NCBI GenBank assembly: GCA_017417315.1
Contig: JAFPZK010000054.1
Coordinates: 1-64,000 of the forward strand
Reading direction: 5' to 3'
Length of the DNA: 64,000 nucleotides
Origin: Bacteroidales bacterium
Lineage (GTDB): Bacteria; Bacteroidota; Bacteroidia; Bacteroidales; UBA3824
Part shown: piece after piece, positions 34,642 to 44,402 of the stretch
Layout of the letters: each line of letters starts with the position of its first letter
Position numbering within the stretch: position 1 is the stretch's first letter
Translations under genes and position numbers: made by a program
Notes under the pieces: generated by a model
Databases searched by the model: none
The model's input: only the letters and a program-made list of their open reading frames with translations
Told to the model about the DNA's origin: nothing

Positions 34642-37600
34642 TTAGAAAATATATTTCAAACCGATTTGACCTCTCCAACGTGAATAGTAGTCGCTGTAAG
34701 AGCGCATTTGATAATCACCGTTTTGAAGGAACTGATATTTTTTGCTTTTTGCGTCATACGTTACCGGCGAATAATATCCGGAAGTTCCTGAATAGCGTCC
34801 CCATTTTGCGCTGAACATATTTGAAATATTCATTACGTCAAACGAAAGTTCGATTGCGTGGGTTTGTTTGCCCGCTTTGAAACTGAAACGTTGTGCAAAA
34901 TGAAAATCAAAGTGGTTTTCAAATTTTTCATTGTCAGCATAACGCTCGTAATATTCGCCTCTGTGGTCTTTAAAATATTCTTCTGAACCGAGCCATTGTT
35001 TCATATTTGCTTTTTGCTGTTCTTCCGTATAACCCTTTCCTGTTTTCTCGTTGTAGTTAGAGAGGAAAGGCATTTTGTCAATTTGCTCATCGGTCGGGAT
35101 AAACATCAAGTCGTTTCCGTTAGAGCCGTCGCCGTTAATATCTCCGTAATAATAAATGCTGTACGGGTCGCCCGATACGCCGGTATAAATAAGCGAAATT
35201 GTCGAAGTCCAATGCTCTGCATAACTTTTTGAATACGTAGCGGCTGCCGTTATGCGGTGCGGAAGATTATAAGCCGAAAATCCGAGTTCAGGGTCGTTAG
35301 GATTGGTGTACGTGTAGTTGTAATTGTAGTTAGACTGTGCAACCGAAGACGTTACACTGTTAACAGATTTTGACCTTGTAAACGTATACGATGCAGAAAG
35401 GCTCAAACCGGAATTGAATTTCTTGCTGCCTTTCAAAGAAAGACTCGTTGAATAACCTTTGCTTGTGTTGTCAAGAAGGTACATATTTGAAAGTTTGCCG
35501 TAAGGTGTTACGGGTTTTTCAAACGTGGGACGGCTGTCAAAATCGATATTTAAAACATCGTTAACCGTTTTGCCGGTCATGTGACGGGTCAAATCTCTGT
35601 AAACTACGTCGTTAACAACTTTCGACAAGAGCCATTCTGCCGTCCAGTCAATACCGCCGACGGTAAAGTCAAAAGCCAAGTTAAATTTAACGCTTTGTGC
35701 AAATTTGAAATCGTCTGCAAAAACGTTAACTATCTGGTTGCCAGTCGCTTTGAGGTTTTCGTACATAGGAGCCTGATTGTAAGGATCTAAAATAAACACA
35801 CCGTTTTCAGGATTGTTGACATTGTATGTAACCAACTGAATACCGGTGTTTGAGAAGTTGTTTGAAAGCCATACAAACGGTATTCTGCCGGTAAATACGC
35901 CGATACCGCCGCGTACTACGTAATCGCCTTTTCCGTCAAGTTCGTATCTGAAACCGAAACGCGGAGACCACAAAGGACTGCTGCTGAGTTTTTGGTTAGT
36001 TTTAACACCCCAGCCGGTTTGCTCGGCATATTCGTTAAACTCTTTGTTTTCTTCGGGGGTGTCAAAAAACAACGGAACGTCAATTCTTAAACCGTAAGTA
36101 ATGTCAAAGCGGTCAGAAACCGTAACTTTGTCCTGAACGTAAAATCCGAGTTCTGCCGCACCGAACTTAGCCGCCCAGCGTTTGTCGCCGGTTACACTTT
36201 CGTCAGCCATACAAAAACGGTATTGTTTAAGACCTTTGGGATTTGTACCGTCGGCAAAATCGTAAAAGTTTTGGGGAGAAGAAAAGTAATATGAACCGTA
36301 AGCGTCTTGGATAAACAAGTTTCTGAATTTATAAAACTCGTTGTGCGTTCCGAATGTTACGGTGTGTTTGCCGGCATACAAAGTGAGGTTGTCCGTTATT
36401 GTGTAAACGTCCTGATCCAGTTCGTTTGCTGTTGAAGAACGTTCCGTTCCGAAAGCAACATTTCCGCTGCCGACATTGCTGATTTGAATGTAAGGAGCAA
36501 TTCCGTAAGGCTCTCTGTTGTCTCTCACGCGGACGTATGATGTTTTGAGTTCGTTAGAAACTTTGTCAGAAAAACGGCTTTGAAGTTCTGCCGCCAAAGT
36601 GTTGGTTTTAGAAACAAAATCGTATGCGTAGTCCGAAGCGTCAAGATATGCAGCAGTACTTTTGCCGCTGAGTTTTTTTGCGTTGACCATACGCCAACTT
36701 ACTGAGGCTTTGTGCTTTGTGCTGATGTTCCAGTCAAGTTTCAAACCTGCTTTGTCGGATTTTACATAGTTGTCGGGGTTAGAAAAATCACCCGTATAAC
36801 CTTTTGATTGAAGGTACGAAAGAAGTTTTTGCGCCTCCTCGGCATCTACTTTTGAAGCCGAAGAACCGATTCCGTAATTATTAGGATATTCTTTGTCTGA
36901 ATGTTCGTAGTTAACGAAGAAGAAAAGTTTGTTTTTAGCAATCGGACCGCCGAGCGTAAAACCTGCGCGGTATTCAACCTCGTCATCGTATTTGTCGCTG
37001 TTTTCGCCGTTCATCATTTCGTAACGTTTACCGATAAGGCTCTGGTTAAGACCGTCGGCATAAACAGTTCCGTGAAGAACGTTGGTTCCTGATTTTGTGA
37101 TGGCGTTGATAGCACCGCCCGTAAAACCGCTCTGACGAACGTCAAAAGGCGCAACGCTTACTTGAATCTGGTCGATTGATTCCATCGAAATTGGCTGTGC
37201 TCCCGCCTGACCGCCGTTAGAGCCGTTAGCAGTAAGACCGAAAACGTCGTTGTTCATAGCACCGTCTACTTGGAAAGAGTTGTAACGGTTGTGAACGCCA
37301 GCAAAACTTATTGCACCGTTGTTATTGGTTGCGATTTGAGGATTAAGCCTTGCGGCATCGGCTATTGAGTGCGAAATCGAAGGCATATTTTCAAGGTCTT
37401 CCGCAGTTACGCGGCTTGAAGCACCCGTTTTGTTGGCATCAAACTTGTTTTTTGCCTCAACAACGATTTCTTGAAGTTCTTTTGTTTCGTCATTCAAAGC
37501 GGCGTTTAGTTTGAAAGTCTCTCCCAAAGAAAGATAAATGCCTTCTTGATTATAAGGTGTCATTCCCACAAACTGTACCGTAACTTTATACGGTCCGCCC

Positions 37601-37821
37601 GGTTTCATACCTTGAAGAAAAAATCTTCCGTCAGCATTAGTAATTCCCGCATATTGCGAAGAAGTCTCAGTGTGAACGGCCAAAACTGTTGCTCCGGGCA
37701 ACGTTTCTCCGTCAGGACCTGTTACAACTCCCGTCATAGACGAGGTCGTTACCTGCGAAAAAGCCGCATTTGAACACATTATATAAATAAGTGTCAAAAA
37801 TAAAAATTTGATTGTTTTCAT
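34642..37821 (-). CDS. Oar-like TonB-dependent receptor with carboxypeptidase-regulatory domain
   Basis: An outer-membrane beta-barrel of 1059 residues. Signal peptide ends NAAFSQ; residues about 30-110 form a CarboxypepD_reg-like beta-sandwich (GVVTGPDGETLPGATVLAV...DGRFFLQGM); then a TonB-linked segment LQEIVVEAKN, a plug with MNNDVFGLTANGSNGGQ and FDVRQSGFTGGAINAITKSGTN, and the barrel ending WRGQIGLKYIF. This is the Oar/OmpA-like branch, not SusC, and it has no SusD partner. Its substrate cannot be told from sequence. Transcribed alone. Confidence 0.92.
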   Translation of the reverse strand: MKTIKFLFLTLIYIMCSNAAFSQVTTSSMTGVVTGPDGETLPGATVLAVHTETSSQYAGITNADGRFFLQGMKPGGPYKVTVQFVGMTPYNQEGIYLSLGETFKLNAALNDETKELQEIVVEAKNKFDANKTGASSRVTAEDLENMPSISHSIADAARLNPQIATNNNGAISFAGVHNRYNSFQVDGAMNNDVFGLTANGSNGGQAGAQPISMESIDQIQVSVAPFDVRQSGFTGGAINAITKSGTNVLHGTVYADGLNQSLIGKRYEMMNGENSDKYDDEVEYRAGFTLGGPIAKNKLFFFVNYEHSDKEYPNNYGIGSSASKVDAEEAQKLLSYLQSKGYTGDFSNPDNYVKSDKAGLKLDWNISTKHKASVSWRMVNAKKLSGKSTAAYLDASDYAYDFVSKTNTLAAELQSRFSDKVSNELKTSYVRVRDNREPYGIAPYIQISNVGSGNVAFGTERSSTANELDQDVYTITDNLTLYAGKHTVTFGTHNEFYKFRNLFIQDAYGSYYFSSPQNFYDFADGTNPKGLKQYRFCMADESVTGDKRWAAKFGAAELGFYVQDKVTVSDRFDITYGLRIDVPLFFDTPEENKEFNEYAEQTGWGVKTNQKLSSSPLWSPRFGFRYELDGKGDYVVRGGIGVFTGRIPFVWLSNNFSNTGIQLVTYNVNNPENGVFILDPYNQAPMYENLKATGNQIVNVFADDFKFAQSVKFNLAFDFTVGGIDWTAEWLLSKVVNDVVYRDLTRHMTGKTVNDVLNIDFDSRPTFEKPVTPYGKLSNMYLLDNTSKGYSTSLSLKGSKKFNSGLSLSASYTFTRSKSVNSVTSSVAQSNYNYNYTYTNPNDPELGFSAYNLPHRITAAATYSKSYAEHWTSTISLIYTGVSGDPYSIYYYGDINGDGSNGNDLMFIPTDEQIDKMPFLSNYNEKTGKGYTEEQQKANMKQWLGSEEYFKDHRGEYYERYADNEKFENHFDFHFAQRFSFKAGKQTHAIELSFDVMNISNMFSAKWGRYSGTSGYYSPVTYDAKSKKYQFLQNGDYQMRSYSDYYSRWRGQIGLKYIF

Positions 37822-37951
37822 TGTGCTAAAATTATATCAATTTGAAAGTGCAATATTAAATATTTTTATGTTTTTTTAATATTAAATTTTTATCACTTTT
37901 TTTATTAACCGCAAAAAAAATATTTACTTTGCAACTTGAAATTAGTTAAGT

Positions 37952-38614
37952 ATGTCATTGAAGAAATTAATTAATAAATCAATACCGTATCTCGAACCTT
38001 ACGATACGTGCAAAAAAGCCGTCGAAATAATGAACACTTTCAAAGTGTCGCATTTAGCGGTAGCCGCCTCTGAGGACAAACAATATCTCGGACTTATATC
38101 CGAGGACGACATTGCGGAGTTTTCGCCTAAAATGCCGGTTATGGAAACAGATTGTCTTCAAATGCTCTCCGTTAACGAAGAAAAACATATTTTGGAGGTT
38201 TTGGACATCGTATCAAGTTGGCACATATCGCTTTTGCCGGTTGTTGACTTAAAAGGCAGATACATAGGCGGCGTAACTTACAAGACGATTATCGAGAGAA
38301 TGGCAGAGGAAACCTCGGCTTCGATAAAAGGCGGAATAATTGAGATAGAAACCGAAACAAAAAATTTTTCACCGGCATTGATTACGGGAATTTCTGAAAA
38401 TAATTCTCTGAAAGTTATGAGCCTGCTTACCCGTCCGAAAGACAGAGAAACGATGAGGGCAATCATAAAACTTAACGGTCAGGATACCACAAGCGTTATT
38501 CAGGGGCTTGAAAGACGCGGTTATAATGTGAAAAACGTTTATCAGGGCGATAGTAAATATTCGGATTTGTTGGAAGAAAGATACAATGCCCTTTTGAGTT
38601 ATATGAACGTCTAA
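37952..38614 (+). CDS. CBS-domain protein
   Basis: 220 residues with two CBS motifs in the first 120 (SKKLINKSIPYLEPYDTCKKAVEIM...HLAVAASEDKQYLGLISEDDIAEF and HILEVLDIVSSWHISLLPVVDLKGRYIGGVTYKTIIERM). CBS pairs bind adenosyl ligands and act as energy sensors. The C-terminal 100 residues are an ACT-like region with no assigned role. A weak -7 (TACTTTG near 37925) precedes it. Cytoplasmic; function unassigned. Confidence 0.88.
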   Translation: MSLKKLINKSIPYLEPYDTCKKAVEIMNTFKVSHLAVAASEDKQYLGLISEDDIAEFSPKMPVMETDCLQMLSVNEEKHILEVLDIVSSWHISLLPVVDLKGRYIGGVTYKTIIERMAEETSASIKGGIIEIETETKNFSPALITGISENNSLKVMSLLTRPKDRETMRAIIKLNGQDTTSVIQGLERRGYNVKNVYQGDSKYSDLLEERYNALLSYMNV

Positions 38615-38647
38615 AAAAAAAAATTAACAAAAAAAATTGATTTTTTA

Positions 38648-38679
38648 TTTGTTAGAATAAAAATTTAACCGTAAATTTG
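38648..38679 (+). promoter_or_regulatory. Promoter of rpmH
   Basis: TTTG (38648-38651), 20 bases, TAAATTTG (38672-38679), giving a leader of about 70 bases. Confidence 0.7.
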
Positions 38680-38683
38680 CAGA

Positions 38684-38705
38684 CCGAAAAAAACGTTTTT
38701 TTCGG
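38684..38705 (+). promoter_or_regulatory. Palindromic leader hairpin of rpmH
   Basis: CCGAAAAAAAC is directly followed by its complement, a perfect 22-base palindrome located right at the expected 5' end of the rpmH mRNA. It could stabilise the transcript or act in feedback control. Confidence 0.55.
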
Positions 38706-38755
38706 ATTAACAAAGTAACTTAATTTTAAAACATATTTTTAAAACATAAATCAAA

Positions 38756-38974
38756 ATGAAACGCACATTTCAACCATCGATTAAGAAGCGTAAACACAAA
38801 CACGGTTTCAGAGAGCGTATGAAAACCGCTAACGGAAGAAAAGTTTTGGCCGCAAGACGCAAAAAAGGCAGAAAAAAACTCACTGTATCCGATGAGGCTA
38901 CTTGCAAAGGTCATTATCACCACAGCAATCATGACAACCACATGAACGAGAAACCTTACGCAAGAAAAAAATAA
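38756..38974 (+). CDS. rpmH: 50S ribosomal protein L34 with His-rich C-terminal extension
   Basis: Residues 1-47 are a canonical L34 ([20 protein letters not shown]...[22 protein letters not shown]). The protein then continues for about 25 residues with [22 protein letters not shown]; Bacteroidota L34 usually ends within a few residues after SDE. The extension is rich in histidine and basic residues and might bind metal or rRNA. The terminator at 39003 closes the gene. Confidence 0.95.
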   Translation: MKRTFQPSIKKRKHKHGFRERMKTANGRKVLAARRKKGRKKLTVSDEATCKGHYHHSNHDNHMNEKPYARKK

Positions 38975-39002
38975 AAATCTAAAAATTTTTTCTAAAAACA
39001 GA

Positions 39003-39038
39003 AAAGCCCTCAATTCACAAGCGGGATTGGGGTTTTTT
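39003..39038 (+). terminator. Terminator after rpmH
   Basis: CCCTCAAT pairs with ATTGGGG (one bulge), followed by TTTTTT. Confidence 0.7.
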
Positions 39039-39082
39039 GCTATGTAGAACAATTAATTTAAATTTGATAGAAAAGACTTATA

Positions 39083-41185
39083 ATGGCAGCATTACAATCT
39101 ATCAGAAGCAGAGGCAAACTTATTGCGGTAGCGGTAGGTGGTGCCTTGTTGGCTTTTGTGTTAGGCGATTTTATTAATTCCGGCGCAACGATTTTCGGTG
39201 CTTCTCAGACCAAAATCGGTGAAATTAACGGCACTTCAATAGATTATAACGAGTTTATGGGCAGGGTAGAACAAAGGGAAACCTTTATGAAACTCGCTAC
39301 CGGAAGAAGTACTCTCGATTCTCAGACCTCTGACGAGGTTCGTGATTATTGTTGGGAACAGGCGGTAAGAGAAAATACCGTCGGCAAATTTCTTGACAAA
39401 CAAGGCATTCAGGCAACTGATGACGAATTAGTTTATATGATAAAGACGGGTAACGTTACCCCGTTTATGCGTCAGGCTTTTTCTAATCCTGAAACAGGAA
39501 TGTTTGAGCCTGCAAGAGTTACGGCATACGCATCTCAGAACGATCCCGAAAGCCGTTTTATTTGGCGTAACTTAGAAAACGAACTCAAAGAATCTCGCGA
39601 ATATGTAAAATATATTTCGATGATTTCTTCGGGTCTTTACGTTACGAATGCCGAAGTTGAAAACGAATTTAAAAACCGCACTCATATTTCTGATTTCAAA
39701 TACGTTGCTTTGCCGCTTTCGGAGGTTAAAGACGAAGAAATCTCCGTTACTGATGCGGCTTTGAAAGATTATTATTCAAAAAATCAAAACGCATTTTTCC
39801 GTTCACAAGAAAGTCGTGATGTGGCATACGTAAGTTTTGACGTTATTCCTACGCAAGCAGATTCTGCTGTTATCAGAGAAAGCGTTGAAAAACTTAAAGC
39901 CGGACTTCAAGACATTGCAGCCTCTGAGGTTCAGGACTTTATCAATTCTCGCTCTGCAATTCCGTATAACGGTTATCACTATAATCAAGGTGAAATTCAA
40001 AATGCCGGTCTTGACGATATGGTTTTCAACGGCGGCACACCCGGTATGGTTTACGGTCCTTATGTAGAGGGCGAATATTACAAAGTTGCAAGATTGATTG
40101 ATTTTGAGAATCTTGCTGACTCTGTAAAAGCATCACACATTTTGTTGGCGTTCAGAAATCCTGCTGACTCGCTTTCAGTAAAAGCAAAAGCGGACAGTTT
40201 GATGAACGTTTTGAAATCGGGTATCGACTTCGGCGCATTAGCGGTTGCTAATTCAGAAGATCCGGGTTCGGCACGCGACAGCGGAAACTTAGGCTGGATT
40301 GTTGAAAGCACTCCTTTTATTCCTGAGTTCAAAAACGCTTGTTTTGCAACCGACAAAGGTAAAACCACAATCGTAAAATCTGCTTACGGTTATCACATTA
40401 TAAAAGTTACTGACAAAACTCAGATTAAGAGAAAGGCCAGAGTAGGTATTGTAAGCGTTGAAATCCGTCCGAGCAAACAGACCCGTTCTGCGGCTTACGT
40501 TAAAGCGAGCGAGTTTGCGGGCAAAAACCGTTCTCTTGCAGAATTTGAAAAAGCAATCGACGACGAAAAACTTATCCGTAGAATTGCTCCTAATTTGACT
40601 TCAAACACTCGTCAGATTCCGGGTATCGAAAATTCTCGCGAACTTGTACGTTGGGCTTTTGACAACGAAAAATCGAAAGAAGTTTCGCAGATTATGGAGT
40701 TCGGTGACAGATATGTTGTTGCTGCTTTGACCGCCGTTCATAAAAAAGGTATTTTAACATTAGAGTCAGTAAAATCAGCCGTTTCTGCTCAGGTTGCTAA
40801 CAGTTTGAAAGGCGACAAACTCGTTGAAAAACTTCAAGGTCAGTCTGTTGACGGTGCTGCTGCATCGCTTGGCAAACCTGTTCAAGAGGCTCACGCGGTT
40901 AACTTTGAGATGGTTCAGATTCCGGGTATCGGTTTTGAACCGGCAGTTATCGCAGCGGCTTCGGCTTTGCAGTCTAATCAGACTTCTGCTCCTATAAAAG
41001 GTAACAACGCTGTATATCTCTTGCAGAATACTTCGTATACACCTTCACAGGAGATTCAGCCGCTCAACATCACAACCGACAAAAAACAAATGGAAAACGA
41101 ATTGCGTTACAGAGCATCTTATCAAATCTCAAACGCAATCAATCAGTTGGTTAACATTGACGACAGAAGAGTTAAATTCTTCTAA
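39083..41185 (+). CDS. PpiD/SurA-like periplasmic peptidyl-prolyl isomerase
   Basis: A membrane-anchored folding factor for exported proteins. The 700 residues have an N-terminal hydrophobic anchor (about 12-35), a SurA_N-type chaperone region (about 40-200) and a parvulin (PpiC) domain near residues 350-455 with KASHILLAFRNPADS, SEDPGSARDSGNLGWI and YGYHIIKVTD. A second, degenerate PpiC-like domain may follow. The layout is that of PpiD in Bacteroidota. Terminated by the hairpin at 41214. Confidence 0.9.
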   Translation: MAALQSIRSRGKLIAVAVGGALLAFVLGDFINSGATIFGASQTKIGEINGTSIDYNEFMGRVEQRETFMKLATGRSTLDSQTSDEVRDYCWEQAVRENTVGKFLDKQGIQATDDELVYMIKTGNVTPFMRQAFSNPETGMFEPARVTAYASQNDPESRFIWRNLENELKESREYVKYISMISSGLYVTNAEVENEFKNRTHISDFKYVALPLSEVKDEEISVTDAALKDYYSKNQNAFFRSQESRDVAYVSFDVIPTQADSAVIRESVEKLKAGLQDIAASEVQDFINSRSAIPYNGYHYNQGEIQNAGLDDMVFNGGTPGMVYGPYVEGEYYKVARLIDFENLADSVKASHILLAFRNPADSLSVKAKADSLMNVLKSGIDFGALAVANSEDPGSARDSGNLGWIVESTPFIPEFKNACFATDKGKTTIVKSAYGYHIIKVTDKTQIKRKARVGIVSVEIRPSKQTRSAAYVKASEFAGKNRSLAEFEKAIDDEKLIRRIAPNLTSNTRQIPGIENSRELVRWAFDNEKSKEVSQIMEFGDRYVVAALTAVHKKGILTLESVKSAVSAQVANSLKGDKLVEKLQGQSVDGAAASLGKPVQEAHAVNFEMVQIPGIGFEPAVIAAASALQSNQTSAPIKGNNAVYLLQNTSYTPSQEIQPLNITTDKKQMENELRYRASYQISNAINQLVNIDDRRVKFF

Positions 41186-41213
41186 TAGGTCGTTTTTTTA
41201 ACAAATATAGTAA

Positions 41214-41250
41214 AAAAGAGATTGTCCAATTTGGACAATCTCTTTTTTTT
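41214..41250 (+). terminator. Terminator after the PpiD-like gene
   Basis: AGAGATTGTCCAA and its complement form a near-continuous palindrome (41217-41243), followed by TTTTTTT. Confidence 0.9.
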
Positions 41251-41458
41251 ACCCATGGTCAAAGTCCATAAAATGTGTATTTTTAAGACTTTGACCAATG
41301 GTAAAAGTTGTCAAAATGTGTATTTTTAAGACTTTGACCAATGGTAAAAGTTGTCAAAATGTGTATTTTTAAGACTTTGACCATTGGTAAAAGTTATCAA
41401 AATATGTATTTTTAAGACTTTTACCAATGGTAAAAGTTGTCAAAATATGTATTTTGCG
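41251..41458. repeat. 43-bp direct repeat array with internal inverted repeats
   Basis: Four units beginning GACTTTGACC or GACTTTTACC at 41287, 41330, 41373 and 41416 (period 43), preceded by a partial unit from 41251. Each unit contains ACTTT(G/T)ACCA-A/T-TGGTAAAAGT, a near-perfect palindrome, perfect in the fourth unit, and short TTTGAC/GTCAAA arms around it. The array is upstream of the ATPase gene at 41606. Units are nearly identical, without unique spacers, so it is not a CRISPR array. Confidence 0.92.
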
Positions 41459-41551
41459 GGTCTTTTCAACAAGTTTTTTTTAGAAATTAACTTTCAAAAG
41501 TAAAAAAATACGCTAAAAATCGTCATTCAAAAATTAAAAAATATATCAAAA

Positions 41552-41583
41552 TTTGTTTTTCAAAAGTTAAATTTCTATCTTTG
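41552..41583 (+). promoter_or_regulatory. Promoter of the AAA_14 ATPase
   Basis: TTTG (41552-41555), 20 bases, TATCTTTG (41576-41583), 23 bases before the ATG. The 43-bp repeat array ends about 95 bases upstream. Confidence 0.75.
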
Positions 41584-41605
41584 TCAAGAAAAGTATTATA
41601 AAAAT

Positions 41606-42799
41606 ATGGACAAAATTTATCAGACATACGGCAGATTATTGGCGGAAACACAAACGGATTTTTTCAGGTATTTGTATCCCAAAATTGATTGGAACAACCG
41701 CCTTGTGGTTATAAAGGGCGCAAAAGGTGTCGGAAAAACAACTATGCTTTTGCAGCACATAAAATCTGCTTTTGAAAAACCTGAAACCGCACTTTATGCA
41801 TCTCTTGACAATATTTGGTTTACAACTCATACAGTTGTTGACTTGGCTGATTATCATTATATTCACGGCGGTACTCACTTGTTTTTGGACGAAGTTCACA
41901 AATATAAAAATTGGCAGCAGGAAATAAAAAACATTTACGACTCTTATCCGAGACTCCATGTCATAGTTACGGGGTCGTCAATGCTGAAAATCCAAGAAAA
42001 TATGGCTGCCGACTTGTCAAGACGTTACAGAGCGTATAATATGGAAGGATTGTCGTTCAGAGAGTATTTAAAGTTGGAAAACATTATTGATTTACAAGCC
42101 TTTACTCTTGAAGATATTTTGCAAAACCACTTTAAAATCGCAACCGAAATTACCTCGAAAGTAAAAGTTTTACAGCATTTTGAACATTACCTAAAATCGG
42201 GATATTATCCGTTTTACAGAGAGGAAGGCGACGGATTTTATGACCGTTTGCAACAAGTTGTTGAAACCATAGTCAGCAGCGAAATTCCCTCGGTCAGCAG
42301 CATAGAATACGATTCGGTATACAAAACCAAACAACTTTTGGGAATTTTGGCGGAGACAACGCCTTATACTCTTAATATTTCGGCACTTTGCAACGCATTG
42401 CAGTCGTCAAGAAACAACATATTGAAACTCATTGATTTAGTGGATAAAGCAGCGTTAGTCCGTCGTCTTTATGCGGCGGAAAACGGTATGAGAACTTTAA
42501 CAAAACCCGAAAAAATTTTGTTTTACAATACCAATCTAATGTATTCTTTGTCCTCGAAAATAGATTCAGGAACAATGCGTGAGACTTTTCTTGCTTCACA
42601 ACTTGGTACTAATCACAATCTTTATATGCCCGAACAAGGCGATTTGGCTGTTGACGGCAAATGGCTTTTTGAGGTCGGCGGCAAGAAGAAAAAATTTTCA
42701 CAAATAAAGGACATTGAACAAAGTTTTGTCGTCAGCGATGATATAGAAACAGGGTACGGAAATAAAATTCCGCTTTGGCTTTTCGGTCTGACATATTAA
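41606..42799 (+). CDS. AAA_14-family ATPase
   Basis: 397 residues. The ATPase domain has Walker A KGAKGVGKTTML near 37, Walker B THLFLDEVHK near 93, and VTGSSMLKIQE. The middle domain resembles the DUF4143 linker (LSRRYRAYNMEGLSFREYLKLE, ILKLIDLVDKAALVRRLY). The C-terminal nuclease-like core is reduced: GDLAVDGKWLFEVGGKKKK keeps D and E but not a clean E-x-K. Members of this group are abundant in Bacteroidota with unknown function. Well-formed promoter; a repeat array lies upstream. Confidence 0.85.
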   Translation: MDKIYQTYGRLLAETQTDFFRYLYPKIDWNNRLVVIKGAKGVGKTTMLLQHIKSAFEKPETALYASLDNIWFTTHTVVDLADYHYIHGGTHLFLDEVHKYKNWQQEIKNIYDSYPRLHVIVTGSSMLKIQENMAADLSRRYRAYNMEGLSFREYLKLENIIDLQAFTLEDILQNHFKIATEITSKVKVLQHFEHYLKSGYYPFYREEGDGFYDRLQQVVETIVSSEIPSVSSIEYDSVYKTKQLLGILAETTPYTLNISALCNALQSSRNNILKLIDLVDKAALVRRLYAAENGMRTLTKPEKILFYNTNLMYSLSSKIDSGTMRETFLASQLGTNHNLYMPEQGDLAVDGKWLFEVGGKKKKFSQIKDIEQSFVVSDDIETGYGNKIPLWLFGLTY

Positions 42800-42934
42800 T
42801 ATGATTGTATTTTTATAAAAAAAAATCTTTTAAAACAGCCTTATATTCCGTCCACCATTAGAAACGCCGCCCAATTATATGGAATGAAGGTGTGTTAAAT
42901 TTTATACATTTAACATTTTTTATACATATATGTA

Positions 42935-42965
42935 TTGATGTTATAATTTTTTAATACTATCTTTG
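42935..42965 (+). promoter_or_regulatory. Promoter of the C10 protease gene
   Basis: ATTG (TTG at 42935-42937), 20 bases, TATCTTTG (42958-42965). The rest of the 200-base gap shows no certain feature. Confidence 0.55.
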
Positions 42966-43003
42966 AAACATCTTAATCTAAAAACCTATTAATATTTTTT
43001 TTT

Positions 43004-44386
43004 ATGAAAAGATGTAGTATTTTATTAACATTACTGGCTTTCGTCATTGCTTGCGATGACAAAGATTTAACATCTGCCAGTGAAATCCAAAAAGACAACT
43101 TGGAAAGTTCTCTTTTGTCGGACACAGTGTATTCCAATGTTGTAACGCTCGAAGAAGCGAAAAAAGAATTGGAAGCCTTTTTAAGCGACAATTCCCAATC
43201 AATCAGCAAAAGTGCCAATGAGTTCCGCTCAAAGCGAATTGCAGACGGCTTTGTTATGAATTTTGGGAAAAAGACCCTCTCAAAATCTTCCGCTGATAGT
43301 TCTGATGCGAAAGTTTACGTTTTTAATTTCGAAGATGATGGTGGTTTCGCCATAATGTCATCTACACGAGAAACTCCTCCTGTTTTTGCAATCACCGATG
43401 GTGGCAACCTTGACACTACCAAAGAAATTGATAATCCAGGACTTGCCATTTTTATGTCGAATTTGGAGGCAAAACTGATAAACGGAGAACTGAATTATGA
43501 TGTAGATACTCTCTTCCAAGATTCAGTTACTTCCTTGAAAAAAAATTATACGCCTTCAAAGTCAAAAAAGTGGTCTGTATTTTCGTCATATAGAAATGAA
43601 TATTACAAAAACGAAAACGGTCTGTGTCCTAATTGGCATCAACGTTGGCCGTTTAATCGTGAATGTGATTCAGCCGGAAGACCAGCTTTTGTTGGATGTG
43701 TTCCTCTGTCATGCGCTTTGCTAATGTCAATTTATCGTTATCCAAAGTCTTATCAAGGTCGAACCCTAAATTGGGATGATATGCTTGTAAATAATAATTC
43801 TGATGACATAGCATGGCTTTTGAGGAAACTTGGTGATAAAGAGAATTTGGATGTAACGTATGGTACGATAGATAGTTCAGATGGTAGCGGTGCTTTCCCA
43901 GAGAATAATCCAAGGACGCTAAAAAATTTCGGATATTCAAATGGTGGAAAATGTGATAATTATAATACCAATTATGTTTCTGCCGATTTAAAAAAAGGTT
44001 ATCCTGTATTAATTGCAGGTCATTCATTTTATGAAGATACAATTTCCGAAAATGGAAGACCGTATAGGATATATTATGGCGGACATCAATGGTTAGGTCA
44101 AGGTTTAATGATAAGGACAAGAGATGAATATCACTATATTGGAGAACAACAATATACTACATTTGTCGGTATGACGACAACGACAGATTACTATATTTTG
44201 TGCAATATGGGATGGGGAAACTCTTGGTGTAATGGCTATTATTTAAGCAAAGTGTTTGATGTAAGTGAAGGTCCAGAATTTCCTGAATCGTATGACAAAC
44301 CTCAAACATATAGTAAAAAACAATTAGTTGGAAAAAATAACTATTATCAATATATAGTAAAAGCCGTAACAGGTATAAGAAAATAA
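43004..44386 (+). CDS. C10-family (streptopain-like) cysteine protease lipoprotein
   Basis: 460 residues with a lipoprotein-type signal (LAFVIAC, Cys 17), a Spi-like propeptide (about 45-180, with FEDDGGFAIMSSTRETPPVFAI) and a C10 catalytic domain. The nucleophile is in FVGCVPLSCALLMSIYRYP (about residue 228) and the histidine in YGGHQWLGQGLMIR (about 367); NMGWGNSWCNGYY is the usual closing motif. C10 proteases are secreted and cleave host or competitor proteins. A lipoprotein follows after 16 bp and may be a partner. Confidence 0.88.
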   Translation: MKRCSILLTLLAFVIACDDKDLTSASEIQKDNLESSLLSDTVYSNVVTLEEAKKELEAFLSDNSQSISKSANEFRSKRIADGFVMNFGKKTLSKSSADSSDAKVYVFNFEDDGGFAIMSSTRETPPVFAITDGGNLDTTKEIDNPGLAIFMSNLEAKLINGELNYDVDTLFQDSVTSLKKNYTPSKSKKWSVFSSYRNEYYKNENGLCPNWHQRWPFNRECDSAGRPAFVGCVPLSCALLMSIYRYPKSYQGRTLNWDDMLVNNNSDDIAWLLRKLGDKENLDVTYGTIDSSDGSGAFPENNPRTLKNFGYSNGGKCDNYNTNYVSADLKKGYPVLIAGHSFYEDTISENGRPYRIYYGGHQWLGQGLMIRTRDEYHYIGEQQYTTFVGMTTTTDYYILCNMGWGNSWCNGYYLSKVFDVSEGPEFPESYDKPQTYSKKQLVGKNNYYQYIVKAVTGIRK

Positions 44387-44402
44387 AAAAGGGAGGCATA
44401 TT

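Noticed and set aside
41251..41458. Possible CRISPR array
   Set aside because: Units are contiguous 43-bp near-copies with no unique spacers, and no cas gene is present.
42809..42899. Plus-strand frame ending PYIPSTIRNAAQLYGMKVC
   Set aside because: Looks protein-like and might be a gene scrap, but there is no start, no recognised family and it is short.
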